Below the pieces are notes generated by a model that saw only the letters and a program-made list of their open reading frames with translations, was not told the origin of the DNA and ran no database searches. Both the position numbers and the translations under genes were made by a program. Shown piece by piece: positions 1 through 6,938 of a stretch of 64,000 nt of DNA (position 1 is its first letter; each line of letters begins with the position of its first letter). Source of the stretch: Pseudocoprococcus catus (GTDB lineage Bacteria > Bacillota > Clostridia > Lachnospirales > Lachnospiraceae). Location: positions 155,698 through 219,697 of the forward strand of contig NZ_LR698973.1 of NCBI RefSeq assembly GCF_902381825.1, read 5' to 3'.

Positions 1-156
1 TGCCTGCTTACATTCCGGGCGGTTAAAGCCGGTGTCAATGATCAATGTTTCACCATCTGAAACAAGAATATAGCAGTTGAGATATTTCAATGGGTTGTCA
101 GGGAGCGGGACATAAATTCTGTAAATATCCGGGTTGTGATAAAGTTGTTCGACCAT
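1..156 (-). CDS. MBL-fold hydrolase, N-terminal part (partial)
   Basis: A leftward reading frame begins with ATG at 156-154 and stays open to the window edge (52 codons seen). The visible protein contains VPLPDNPLKYLNCYIL followed by a stretch ending in LIIDTGF. This is the usual first strand pair of metallo-beta-lactamase fold hydrolases, with the Asp of IDTGF. The metal-binding HxHxDH motif would lie beyond the edge and cannot be seen. A good ribosome site (AAAGGAAG) sits just upstream. It is divergent from the next gene. The substrate cannot be told. Confidence 0.75.
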   Translation of the reverse strand, partial: MVEQLYHNPDIYRIYVPLPDNPLKYLNCYILVSDGETLIIDTGFNRPECKQA

Positions 157-389
157 AAGGGGCTTCCTTTCTTCATATATGCGTTGTATAATTATGCGAA
201 ATACAGATATTGGGATTGCCGCAATAGAGGCAGCGTCAATATAATCTGCAGCTGCGATTGGTTGTTGAGTTTTGAATTATAAAAATTATATCATGGATTC
301 AATGGAAAAAATAATTGATTTTTCAAATAAAAAGTCGAAAAATATGATACAATGTTTATTAAACATTAAGCAGATACGAGGTATTGAAT

Positions 390-1058
390 ATGGAAAGAAA
401 TATAGATTTAAATGAGATTTCAGATGGCCGTTTCTATACAGCCAATGATATGGTCAGGGCAGATTGCCAGGGATGTGAAGGCTGTTCTGTCTGTTGTCAC
501 GGAATGGGAAAATCCATTCTATTGGATCCATTAGATGTCCATAGGATATGTACTTATTTTCGTATTCCGTTTGAAGCACTGCTGGCGGATCATGTGGAGT
601 TAAATGTTGTGGACGGAATGATCCTGCCGAATCTCAAGATGGTAGGTGAAGATGAACACTGTATTTTTTTGAACCAGGAGGGCAGATGCGGCATCCATAA
701 AATCAGACCGGGGTTCTGCCGTCTTTTCCCATTGGGAAGACTGTATGAGGACAGAAGTTTCAAATACATTCTTCAGACAAAGGAATGTGTGAAAACGGAC
801 CGCCAGAAGATCAAAGTCAGAAAATGGCTGGATATACCGGAATTAGATCAGTATGAGAAGTTTGTCAATGACTGGCACTATTTTCTGAAGGATGTAGCTG
901 CATCACTGAAGAAAGAAAACGCCAGTGACGGCACCATCAAGCAAATTAATATTTATGTTCTTAAAGAATTTTATATGCGCGGTTTTGGTGAAGAAGTCAG
1001 TTTTTATGCTCAATTTGAGCAAAGATTGAAGGAAGTCAAGGCAGTTTTACTGAAATAA
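390..1058 (+). CDS. YkgJ-family Cys-cluster protein
   Basis: Protein of 222 residues with an N-terminal cysteine cluster CQGCEGCSVCCHGM (about residues 26-39), later followed by CGIHKIRPGFCRLFP. This is the pattern of the YkgJ/UPF0153 zinc- or iron-sulfur-binding family, whose biochemical role is poorly defined. ATG 390 is preferred to the upstream TTG 384 because ACGAGG lies 8 bases before it. No membrane segment or signal peptide is visible. It appears monocistronic and is closed by the terminator at 1093-1147. Confidence 0.75.
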   Translation: MERNIDLNEISDGRFYTANDMVRADCQGCEGCSVCCHGMGKSILLDPLDVHRICTYFRIPFEALLADHVELNVVDGMILPNLKMVGEDEHCIFLNQEGRCGIHKIRPGFCRLFPLGRLYEDRSFKYILQTKECVKTDRQKIKVRKWLDIPELDQYEKFVNDWHYFLKDVAASLKKENASDGTIKQINIYVLKEFYMRGFGEEVSFYAQFEQRLKEVKAVLLK

Positions 1059-1092
1059 GAAGTGACATTGTGCATATTTATCAAAATGAAAT

Positions 1093-1147
1093 AAAATCCT
1101 TTCAAAAATTGGTTCTATTCTTGTATTGAAAGGATTTTGTTTTTTTG
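1093..1147 (+). terminator. Rho-independent terminator after the YkgJ-family gene
   Basis: AAAATCCTTTCAA pairs with TTGAAAGGATTTT and is followed by a T-run (GTTTTTTT). The right arm and T-run also hold the -35 and spacer of the next promoter. Confidence 0.85.
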
Positions 1148-1154
1148 TTAAAAT
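1126..1154 (+). promoter_or_regulatory. Promoter for the HPr-like gene
   Basis: TTGAAA (1126-1131), a 17-base spacer and TAAAAT (1149-1154) fit a sigma-A promoter. It overlaps the upstream terminator and lies about 45 bases before ATG 1200. Confidence 0.6.
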
Positions 1155-1199
1155 ATAGACGAATTTGAGGATTAAACAATACAAAGGAGAGAGACGAGC

Positions 1200-1466
1200 A
1201 TGAAACAATTCTCGGTAGCAGTGAATAAGATTGAAGACGGCATTCTGCATGTCCGTTCAGCAGGACTGATTATGAAAGAGGCATCACAGTTTGCTTCAGA
1301 TGTTAAAGTGACAAAGGATGAGAAGACAGTCAATGGCAAGGATATTCTGGAATGGATGGGATTAAAGCTTGCAGTTGGCGATGTCATCACCGTTAATATT
1401 GAGGGACCGGACGAAGAAGCTGCGGCCGACAGCTTTGAAGTATTCCTGAACCGTCAGTTTTCATAA
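1200..1466 (+). CDS. HPr-like phosphocarrier domain protein with Asp at position 46
   Basis: Protein of 88 residues with the HPr fold pattern. Aligning HVRSAGLIMKEAS with the HPr stretch HARPATVLVQTAS places His17 on the active-site His15 of HPr, although the usual Pro18 is Ser. The regulatory site KSIMG of HPr reads KDILEW here, so Ser46 is replaced by Asp48. A protein like this might accept phosphate on His but could not be phosphorylated by HPr kinase; the Asp might mimic the Ser-P state. That is inference. Ribosome site AAGGAGAG precedes ATG. It is a single gene between terminators. It is not the classical ptsH, and a true ptsH is expected elsewhere. Confidence 0.75.
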   Translation: MKQFSVAVNKIEDGILHVRSAGLIMKEASQFASDVKVTKDEKTVNGKDILEWMGLKLAVGDVITVNIEGPDEEAAADSFEVFLNRQFS

Positions 1467-1484
1467 TTTCATCAACAAAATGCC

Positions 1485-1512
1485 AGCAGTTCATCATGAG
1501 CTGCTTTTTTTG
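1485..1512 (+). terminator. Rho-independent terminator after the HPr-like gene
   Basis: AGCAGTTCAT pairs with ATGAGCTGCT (one G-T wobble) around a single-base loop and is followed by seven or more T. Confidence 0.85.
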
Positions 1513-1568
1513 TTGCACAGGAGCATGTAGCGCATTCTTTTTTGTACTTTAGCGCACTGTTTTTATAT

Positions 1569-1576
1569 GTTATAAT
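1569..1576 (+). promoter_or_regulatory. Extended -10 promoter for the ThrE gene pair
   Basis: TGTTATAAT (TG at 1568-1569, TATAAT at 1571-1576) is an extended -10 element 44 bases before ATG 1620. No convincing -35 is seen at 17 bases, which an extended -10 can tolerate. Confidence 0.5.
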
Positions 1577-1619
1577 AGCATGAGCAGATGTAGATTGCAG
1601 GTAAATGGAGGGCGTCATC

Positions 1620-2447
1620 ATGAGCACATCCGGTCAGAAGAGAATAGAATCAACAATAGATACAGCCATTGATTGTGACGAAGATGAAGTGATGGAACTG
1701 GCGATGCAGGCAGGCGAACTGTTGCTGGAGAATGGTGCAGAGATTTTCAGGGTGGAAGAAACCATGGACCGCATCTGCAGACATTACGGTGTTGAATCGG
1801 CCAGTCAGTTTATTTTGATGAATTATATACTGGCAACAGCCGGTGAAGGGCATGGGCATGTGTTTGCAAAGGTACGGCACATACCGGTGAACGGTTCTCA
1901 TCTGGATAAAGTGGCAGCGGTGAATCAGCTTTCAAGAGAGATCGCGGAAGGAAAATATACGGTTTCAGAAGCTTATCAGGCATTGGAGACGATTCGCCGG
2001 ATGCCGGACAAGAGAAAAAGCGTGCTGATTCTGGCTTCAGGTGTGGCAAGCGGTGCTTTCTGCTGCCTTTTCGGGGGCAATTTGATGGATTGTCTGGCGG
2101 CAGCCATTGCAGGATTTCTGATCTATGTCTATATTCTTTATATCAGCGGACCGCATTTGTCAAAGATTGTGGGTAATGTGGGCGGCGGCGCTTTTGTGAC
2201 ACTGGTCTGCAATCTTTTGTATATGGCAGGGATTGGCGATCATCTGAACTTTATGATCATTGGTTCTATGATGCCTTTGGTTCCGGGAGTTGCTTTTACC
2301 ATTGCGATCCGAGATGCAGCAGATGGGGATTATATTTCGGGTACTGTGCGGATGATTGATGCACTGCTTGTCTTTATCTGCATCGCCATTGGTGTCGGTA
2401 TGGGAATTGCAGTGTTGAATCCGCTGACAGGAGGTGCTGCCTTATGA
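1620..2447 (+). CDS. Threonine/serine exporter, ThrE N-terminal component
   Basis: Protein of 275 residues matching the ThrE cytoplasmic-plus-membrane domain (DUF1212 type). A soluble N-terminal half carries LLENGAEIFRVEET, typical of the family. It is followed by about five hydrophobic segments from roughly residue 125, including GNVGGGAFVTLVCNLLYMAGI. In Corynebacterium ThrE is one fused chain; in Clostridia the two halves are separate genes, as here. ATG 1620 is chosen because GGAGG lies just upstream. The stop overlaps the next start (ATGA). Likely role is export of threonine and serine, or of related small peptides; the substrate is family inference. Confidence 0.85.
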   Translation: MSTSGQKRIESTIDTAIDCDEDEVMELAMQAGELLLENGAEIFRVEETMDRICRHYGVESASQFILMNYILATAGEGHGHVFAKVRHIPVNGSHLDKVAAVNQLSREIAEGKYTVSEAYQALETIRRMPDKRKSVLILASGVASGAFCCLFGGNLMDCLAAAIAGFLIYVYILYISGPHLSKIVGNVGGGAFVTLVCNLLYMAGIGDHLNFMIIGSMMPLVPGVAFTIAIRDAADGDYISGTVRMIDALLVFICIAIGVGMGIAVLNPLTGGAAL

Positions 2448-2875
2448 TGATCCAAATCATAGCCGCTGTGATAGCGACAGTGGGATTTTCGGTTTTGTTT
2501 GGTGTACCATCAAAGTACTATCCTTATTGCGGTGTCATTGGTGGAGCGGGCTGGCTTGTCTACCTGCTGACTTTGGAACATTTCAGCACAGCAGGTGCAT
2601 CCCTGGCGGCCACTATGGTGGTCATTTTCTTATCCAGATTGGCAGCAGTGCGGAAAAAGTGTCCGGTGACCATTTTCCTGATCGCAGGGATATTTCCACT
2701 GGTGCCGGGCGCCGGTGTGTATTGGACAGCCTATTACATTGTGACAGATCAGTTGCGGCTGGCGGCCGAGACAGGCTACACGGCAGTGAAGGTGGCGGTG
2801 GCTATCGTGCTGGGAATTGTGTTTATATTTGAACTGCCACAGGGGTTATTTGTCAGGCTGGCAGGAAATAAGTAA
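2444..2875 (+). CDS. Threonine/serine exporter, ThrE C-terminal component
   Basis: Protein of 143 residues made of four or five membrane segments, matching the ThrE_2 (DUF3815) half of the exporter. It contains the family motif FPLVPGAGVYW at about residues 84-94, which echoes MPLVPGVAF in the partner protein. It starts inside the stop of the upstream gene by an ATGA overlap, so translation is probably coupled and both parts should act as one membrane complex. A longer-looking frame at 2434-2832 on the same strand is a shadow. Confidence 0.85.
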   Translation: MMIQIIAAVIATVGFSVLFGVPSKYYPYCGVIGGAGWLVYLLTLEHFSTAGASLAATMVVIFLSRLAAVRKKCPVTIFLIAGIFPLVPGAGVYWTAYYIVTDQLRLAAETGYTAVKVAVAIVLGIVFIFELPQGLFVRLAGNK

Positions 2876-2968
2876 AAATAAAACTAAAGATAGAACTCAA
2901 TTGAAGATTAAAAGCGGTTGAGTGTTAGATAAACGAGTGAATTCGAAATATATTTTGGAGGGGTTGAA

Positions 2969-3601
2969 ATGACGAAAGAAGAATTAACGCTGGAAGTCAT
3001 CCGGCGTTTGAAAGTGGCCTATCCTCTGGCGGAATGTACTCTGGATTATGACCAGGCATGGAAGTTACTGGTCAGTGTCCGGCTTGCTGCCCAGTGTACA
3101 GATGCCAGAGTGAATGTAGTGGTAGAAGGATTGTATGAGAAATATCCGGATGTGGCCTCTCTGGCAGCAGCGGACGTGACTGATATTGAGGAAATTGTCC
3201 GTCCTTGTGGACTTGGAAAGAGCAAGGCCAGGGATATCAGCGCCTGTATGAAGATACTCCATGAACAGTATCATGATAAGGTACCGGATGATTTTAATGC
3301 ACTGCTGAAATTGCCGGGGGTTGGACGAAAGAGTGCGAATCTGATTATGGGGGATGTTTTTGGCAAACCGGCCATTGTAACCGATACCCACTGTATCCGT
3401 CTGGTCAATAGAATTGGCATCGTGGATGGTATTAAAGACCCGAAAAAGGTGGAGATGGCTCTATGGAAACTGGTGCCGCCGGAGGAGGGCAGTGATTTCT
3501 GTCATCGTCTGGTTGAACATGGACGGGAAGTCTGTACGGCAAGAACGAAGCCTTATTGCGATAAATGCTGTCTGGCGGATATTTGCGCGCGGAATATATA
3601 A
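2969..3601 (+). CDS. nth: Endonuclease III
   Basis: Protein of 210 residues, the normal size for bacterial endonuclease III, a DNA glycosylase and AP lyase that starts base excision repair of oxidised pyrimidines. It has the helix-hairpin-helix LPGVGRKSANLI (about residues 112-123) with the catalytic Lys, then VTDTHCIRL with the catalytic Asp. A C-terminal four-cysteine iron-sulfur motif is present; its first spacing, C-TARTKPY-C, is one residue longer than in E. coli. Ribosome site TGGAGGGG precedes ATG 2969. Confidence 0.95.
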   Translation: MTKEELTLEVIRRLKVAYPLAECTLDYDQAWKLLVSVRLAAQCTDARVNVVVEGLYEKYPDVASLAAADVTDIEEIVRPCGLGKSKARDISACMKILHEQYHDKVPDDFNALLKLPGVGRKSANLIMGDVFGKPAIVTDTHCIRLVNRIGIVDGIKDPKKVEMALWKLVPPEEGSDFCHRLVEHGREVCTARTKPYCDKCCLADICARNI

Positions 3602-3701
3602 TAGAGCGACAACAAGAAAAATAAAGCGTGAAGGCTCCAGTCGTAAGGGAAAATGGATAGTATTATGACAGAAAATTGTATATAAGTGGAGATAATAAAA
3701 G

Positions 3702-4526
3702 ATGGGGATTGTATTAGGTATAGATATAGGAAGTTCTGCAACAAAGATTGTTGCAATGGACGAAAGTAAAACAATTTTAAATTCACTGAAGGTTTCGGCT
3801 TCTGATCCGGTGACAGCCATGTACGGAGCCGTTGGAAAAATACTCTGTGAGGAGAGAATGCAGATTGCAGATGTTGAGGCCGTGATGCTTACAGGTATGG
3901 GAGCTAGTTATGTAGAAGGGGATGTCTATGGCCTTCCGACCACGAAAGTGACGGAATTTGATGCGCTGGGAACAGGCGGCCTCTATCTGACCGGGCTTGA
4001 AGAAACGGTTGTGGGAAGTATCGGCACAGGTACTGTTTTTGTTCATGCAGGCCCTGATGGCATTCAGCATATCGGCGGCAGTGCTGTGGGCGGCGGCACA
4101 CTGGTGGGTCTTTCCTCAAGACTTTTCGGTATCCGTGATGTGGAAGTGATTGCGGATATGGCAGAACAGGGCAATCTGAAGAATGTGGACTGGGGCATTG
4201 CAGAACTGAGCAGAGACCAGATGGAGACATTGCCGGATTATGCGACATCTTCCAATCTGGGTAAGATGAAGAGTACAGCCACCGATGAAGATGTGGCTCT
4301 GGGGCTGATGAATATGATTTTCCAGACAGCAGGAACACTGGCTGTATTTGCCTGCCGCAATGTTAATCTGAAAAGAGCAGTCATCGGCGGTTCCACAGCT
4401 ACGCTGAATCAGGCAAGAATTATGCTGGGACAGGTTGGAGAACTTTATGATATCAACTTTATCATTCCGAAAGAAGCAGCCTTTATGACGGCGATTGGTG
4501 CAGCACTTTTATTTCAGTCGAAGTAA
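3702..4526 (+). CDS. Type II (Fumble-like) pantothenate kinase
   Basis: Protein of 274 residues of the ASKHA fold. GIDIGSSATKI is the N-terminal phosphate loop. VTEFDALGTGGLYL, then SIGTGTVFV, then GGSAVGGGTLVGLSS, and a tail with IGGSTATLN and AFMTAIGAALLF follow the order and wording of staphylococcal type II pantothenate kinase (CoaW). It would phosphorylate pantothenate, the first step of coenzyme A synthesis. BadF/BcrA-type activases share the first motif but not the rest. The window also has a type III enzyme (coaX at 56746), so two unrelated pantothenate kinases may coexist. The gene stands alone. Confidence 0.8.
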   Translation: MGIVLGIDIGSSATKIVAMDESKTILNSLKVSASDPVTAMYGAVGKILCEERMQIADVEAVMLTGMGASYVEGDVYGLPTTKVTEFDALGTGGLYLTGLEETVVGSIGTGTVFVHAGPDGIQHIGGSAVGGGTLVGLSSRLFGIRDVEVIADMAEQGNLKNVDWGIAELSRDQMETLPDYATSSNLGKMKSTATDEDVALGLMNMIFQTAGTLAVFACRNVNLKRAVIGGSTATLNQARIMLGQVGELYDINFIIPKEAAFMTAIGAALLFQSK

Positions 4527-4657
4527 GATTTTGATTGAGATAGAACAGTAAAATAGAATTAAAGGACAAAAACAAAAAAGTTAAGGGACACGACATCTTT
4601 GAAATGTCAAATTGTGTTAAAATCATTGTCGGAACTATGGCAAAAGGGAAAGATATC

Positions 4658-5389
4658 ATGTTGAGGATTGCAGTGATAGATGATGAGGAGTATTACAGTG
4701 AACTCATCCGTCAGACTGTGTGCAACTGGCTGATGGAAAAGGGCTGTCAGGGTGAAATTGACTGTTTTGATCATGCAGATGATTTCAAGACTAAGATTGA
4801 AAATGGCAGATGCTATGATATTTATTTTATGGATATCGAGATGCCGGATGTCAGCGGCATGGAACTGGCCTCCTATGTTCGTATGAAATATGACTCACCG
4901 TTTATTGTTTTCGTGACGGCACATATGGAATACAGTGTGAAGTGCTATCGTTATCATGCCTGGCAGTACATAACAAAGGACAGTATACGAACACTGATAC
5001 CGGAGACCATGGATTCGCTCATTCAGCATTTGCAGGCACATAAATCCAATTATTATATGATTGAAGGGGCGAATGACCTTATTCGTATTGCTTATGATCA
5101 GATTCAGTATCTGTGCAAAGAGGGTAAATATACCCTGTTTCATACGGATAAGACGGAGGTATTCAGAGAACGCCGGGCGCTTTCAAAGGTGATTGAAGAT
5201 ATGCAGCAGGTGGATGACGCTTTTATTATGACGGACAAAAGTTATGGCGTGAATATACGTCATGTGCTGCGGTTAAAAGATCATATGCTGACCATGCGGA
5301 ATGGTGACAGCGTGCCGGTCAGCCTTCCGAGATATCAGCAGGTCAAAAAGGCTATCAGCGATTATTGGGGGCGGCGGGCATGGAAATAG
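4658..5389 (+). CDS. LytTR-family response regulator (AgrA-like)
   Basis: Protein of 243 residues. An N-terminal receiver domain has VIDDE near residue 7 and the phospho-acceptor Asp59 in YFMDIEMPDVSG. It is followed by a C-terminal LytTR DNA-binding domain (about residues 135-240, ending in SLPRYQQVKKAI). Regulators of this kind control peptide quorum-sensing and bacteriocin loci. ATG 4658 has the ribosome site AAGGGAAAG; an in-frame ATG at 4604 lacks one. The sensor kinase gene starts 10 bases before this stop, so the pair is co-translated and heads the lanthipeptide operon. Confidence 0.9.
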   Translation: MLRIAVIDDEEYYSELIRQTVCNWLMEKGCQGEIDCFDHADDFKTKIENGRCYDIYFMDIEMPDVSGMELASYVRMKYDSPFIVFVTAHMEYSVKCYRYHAWQYITKDSIRTLIPETMDSLIQHLQAHKSNYYMIEGANDLIRIAYDQIQYLCKEGKYTLFHTDKTEVFRERRALSKVIEDMQQVDDAFIMTDKSYGVNIRHVLRLKDHMLTMRNGDSVPVSLPRYQQVKKAISDYWGRRAWK

Positions 5390-6705
5390 CAGGGATTACC
5401 CTCAGAGTGCTGGAAATCATAACGGTGGTTTTGTGCGGCATCAGGTTGGCTGTACCACCGGGGCATTTCCGGTGGGAAAAGCTGTGGACGAAGGTATTAT
5501 ATTGGATATTAATAATTTTTTGGATTGCTTTTAATACGGGGAATATTCATTTTTTTAAGTTTTCATCTTTACAGGAAACAATTGTAAATATCGGTGTGTT
5601 TATTACACTATGCATTTTTTTTGATACTTATTTCTGGCAGTTATTTGTACAGTTTTTTATTTATAATTATACCGTCTATATCTTTAGAGTTCTGTATATT
5701 TTTATATTATGTTATTTAGAACATATTCATATGCAGAATTATATTACGGTTGCAGATGGACTGGGATGGCATTGGATTCAGATGTGTGGAATGGCAGTGA
5801 CAATTGGTGCATCATTGTGTCTATGTTATTACATGCATGGAGAGCCTTTGATTCATCGTCAATATAAAAAAGATTATAAATATCTGGCTGTATTTGTTGT
5901 TTTTGAGATAATAATTGGTGAATCACTTTTTAATAATGATGTTGCGGGAGACTTTATACGAGGTGAATATATTCTGTTTAGTATGATTGTCTTTGTGTGC
6001 TTATTCAGTCTTTTGTCAGCGATTATTTTCTACAAAGGTTATAAGGATATGCGGTATCAGCAGCAGATTTCGGATATGAATTTTGAAATGTTGAAGAGAC
6101 AGTATGAGACGATTCAGAAGATGTATACAGAAAAAAGAACGATGCTGCATGATTCTGTTCATCAGGATGTGCTGATATTGGAATGTTTAGAGAATGGTAA
6201 ATATAGAGAAGCACAGACATATTTTGAAAAGAAGCTCGCAGTCACTAAAAAGAAAAGTAAAAACAGATATACAGGGATAGAAGTGTTAAATCTGATGCTG
6301 AATTATGAGATAGAACAGGCAGAGGAAAAGGCAATTCGTGTAAAATGTGCTGTTGAAGCGTATCTTTGCCCCGTGGATGAAACAGAGCTATGTATCATTA
6401 TAGGCAATTTATTTGATAATGCTATTGAGGCAGTCAAAGATCTTCCAGATGAACAGAGACAGATTGATTTCGTCATACAAAATCCAAATGGTATTTTTCG
6501 CATAGAAATATCAAACCCTTATGAAGGTGAGAGAAGAAAGATAGAACATCATTATCTGACCACGAAGAAGGAAAATACAGAAATGCATGGGTTAGGGTTA
6601 ATGAGTGTTCAAAAAATTGTGGAAAAGTATGACGGATTAATAGAAATCAATGATGTAGATAGCCTGTTTAAAGTTGATGTTACATTTTATGATGAAGAGG
6701 TGTGA
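5380..6705 (+). CDS. AgrC-like GHKL sensor histidine kinase
   Basis: Protein of 441 residues. The first ~225 residues hold about six or seven hydrophobic segments with no obvious extracellular domain, as in AgrC-type peptide sensors. The phospho-acceptor motif is MLHDSVHQDVL (about residue 256). The ATP-binding part has NLFDNAIEAV (~350) and the GHKL glycine motif MHGLGLMSV (~402). This is the family that senses cyclic or modified peptides and phosphorylates LytTR regulators. It overlaps the regulator by 10 bases, and the lanthipeptide precursor begins 4 bases after its stop. The N-terminal coding part is strongly A/T-rich, unlike the housekeeping neighbours. Confidence 0.9.
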   Translation: MEIAGITLRVLEIITVVLCGIRLAVPPGHFRWEKLWTKVLYWILIIFWIAFNTGNIHFFKFSSLQETIVNIGVFITLCIFFDTYFWQLFVQFFIYNYTVYIFRVLYIFILCYLEHIHMQNYITVADGLGWHWIQMCGMAVTIGASLCLCYYMHGEPLIHRQYKKDYKYLAVFVVFEIIIGESLFNNDVAGDFIRGEYILFSMIVFVCLFSLLSAIIFYKGYKDMRYQQQISDMNFEMLKRQYETIQKMYTEKRTMLHDSVHQDVLILECLENGKYREAQTYFEKKLAVTKKKSKNRYTGIEVLNLMLNYEIEQAEEKAIRVKCAVEAYLCPVDETELCIIIGNLFDNAIEAVKDLPDEQRQIDFVIQNPNGIFRIEISNPYEGERRKIEHHYLTTKKENTEMHGLGLMSVQKIVEKYDGLIEINDVDSLFKVDVTFYDEEV

Positions 6706-6709
6706 GTTA

Positions 6710-6847
6710 ATGCAAGAACTTGAATTGACAAAATCTATATTAGAGGAACTAAAATATATTGAAGAATTACAACAAAATGTAAAAGAATCTGAATCAGATG
6801 ATATTACGGGACATATGGGAGGGTCATACACTTTATTGTGCTGTTAA
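6710..6847 (+). CDS. Lanthipeptide precursor with a 7-residue core
   Basis: A 45-residue frame, ATG 6710 to TAA 6847. The acidic helical leader begins MQELELTKSILEELKYIEEL and ends in ITGHMGG, a double-glycine cleavage site of type II lanthipeptides. The predicted core is only SYTLLCC: two dehydratable residues (Ser, Thr) and two terminal cysteines, enough for two thioether rings. GAGG in the end of the kinase gene serves as ribosome site, so it is translationally coupled to the sensor. A terminator follows and then lanM. The leader fits the LanM family; the very short core points to a signal peptide rather than a classical antibiotic, which is inference. It is too short for routine gene calls. 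Confidence 0.88.
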   Translation: MQELELTKSILEELKYIEELQQNVKESESDDITGHMGGSYTLLCC

Positions 6848-6851
6848 TTAT

Positions 6852-6894
6852 GAAAAGGTGTCTACAGGAGAAAATTCTGTTAGACACTTTTTTT
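6852..6894 (+). terminator. Intercistronic terminator between precursor and lanM
   Basis: GGTGTCTA pairs with TAGACAC around a 16-base loop and is followed by TTTTTTT, flanked by A-rich sequence on the left. A partial terminator here would give more precursor message than synthetase message, as is common in lantibiotic operons. Confidence 0.75.
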
Positions 6895-6938
6895 AGTTTA
6901 AATGAAATAGATAAGATTTATATATGAGGAATAACGAG

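Noticed and set aside
2434..2832. 132-residue frame overlapping the second ThrE gene
   Set aside because: Same-strand shadow in another frame; the 2444 frame has the membrane pattern and family motif.
4574..4585. AAAAAAGTTAAG as a LytTR regulator binding site before the regulator gene
   Set aside because: Only one half-like site is visible; LytTR operators are paired direct repeats and no second repeat at the right spacing is convincing.
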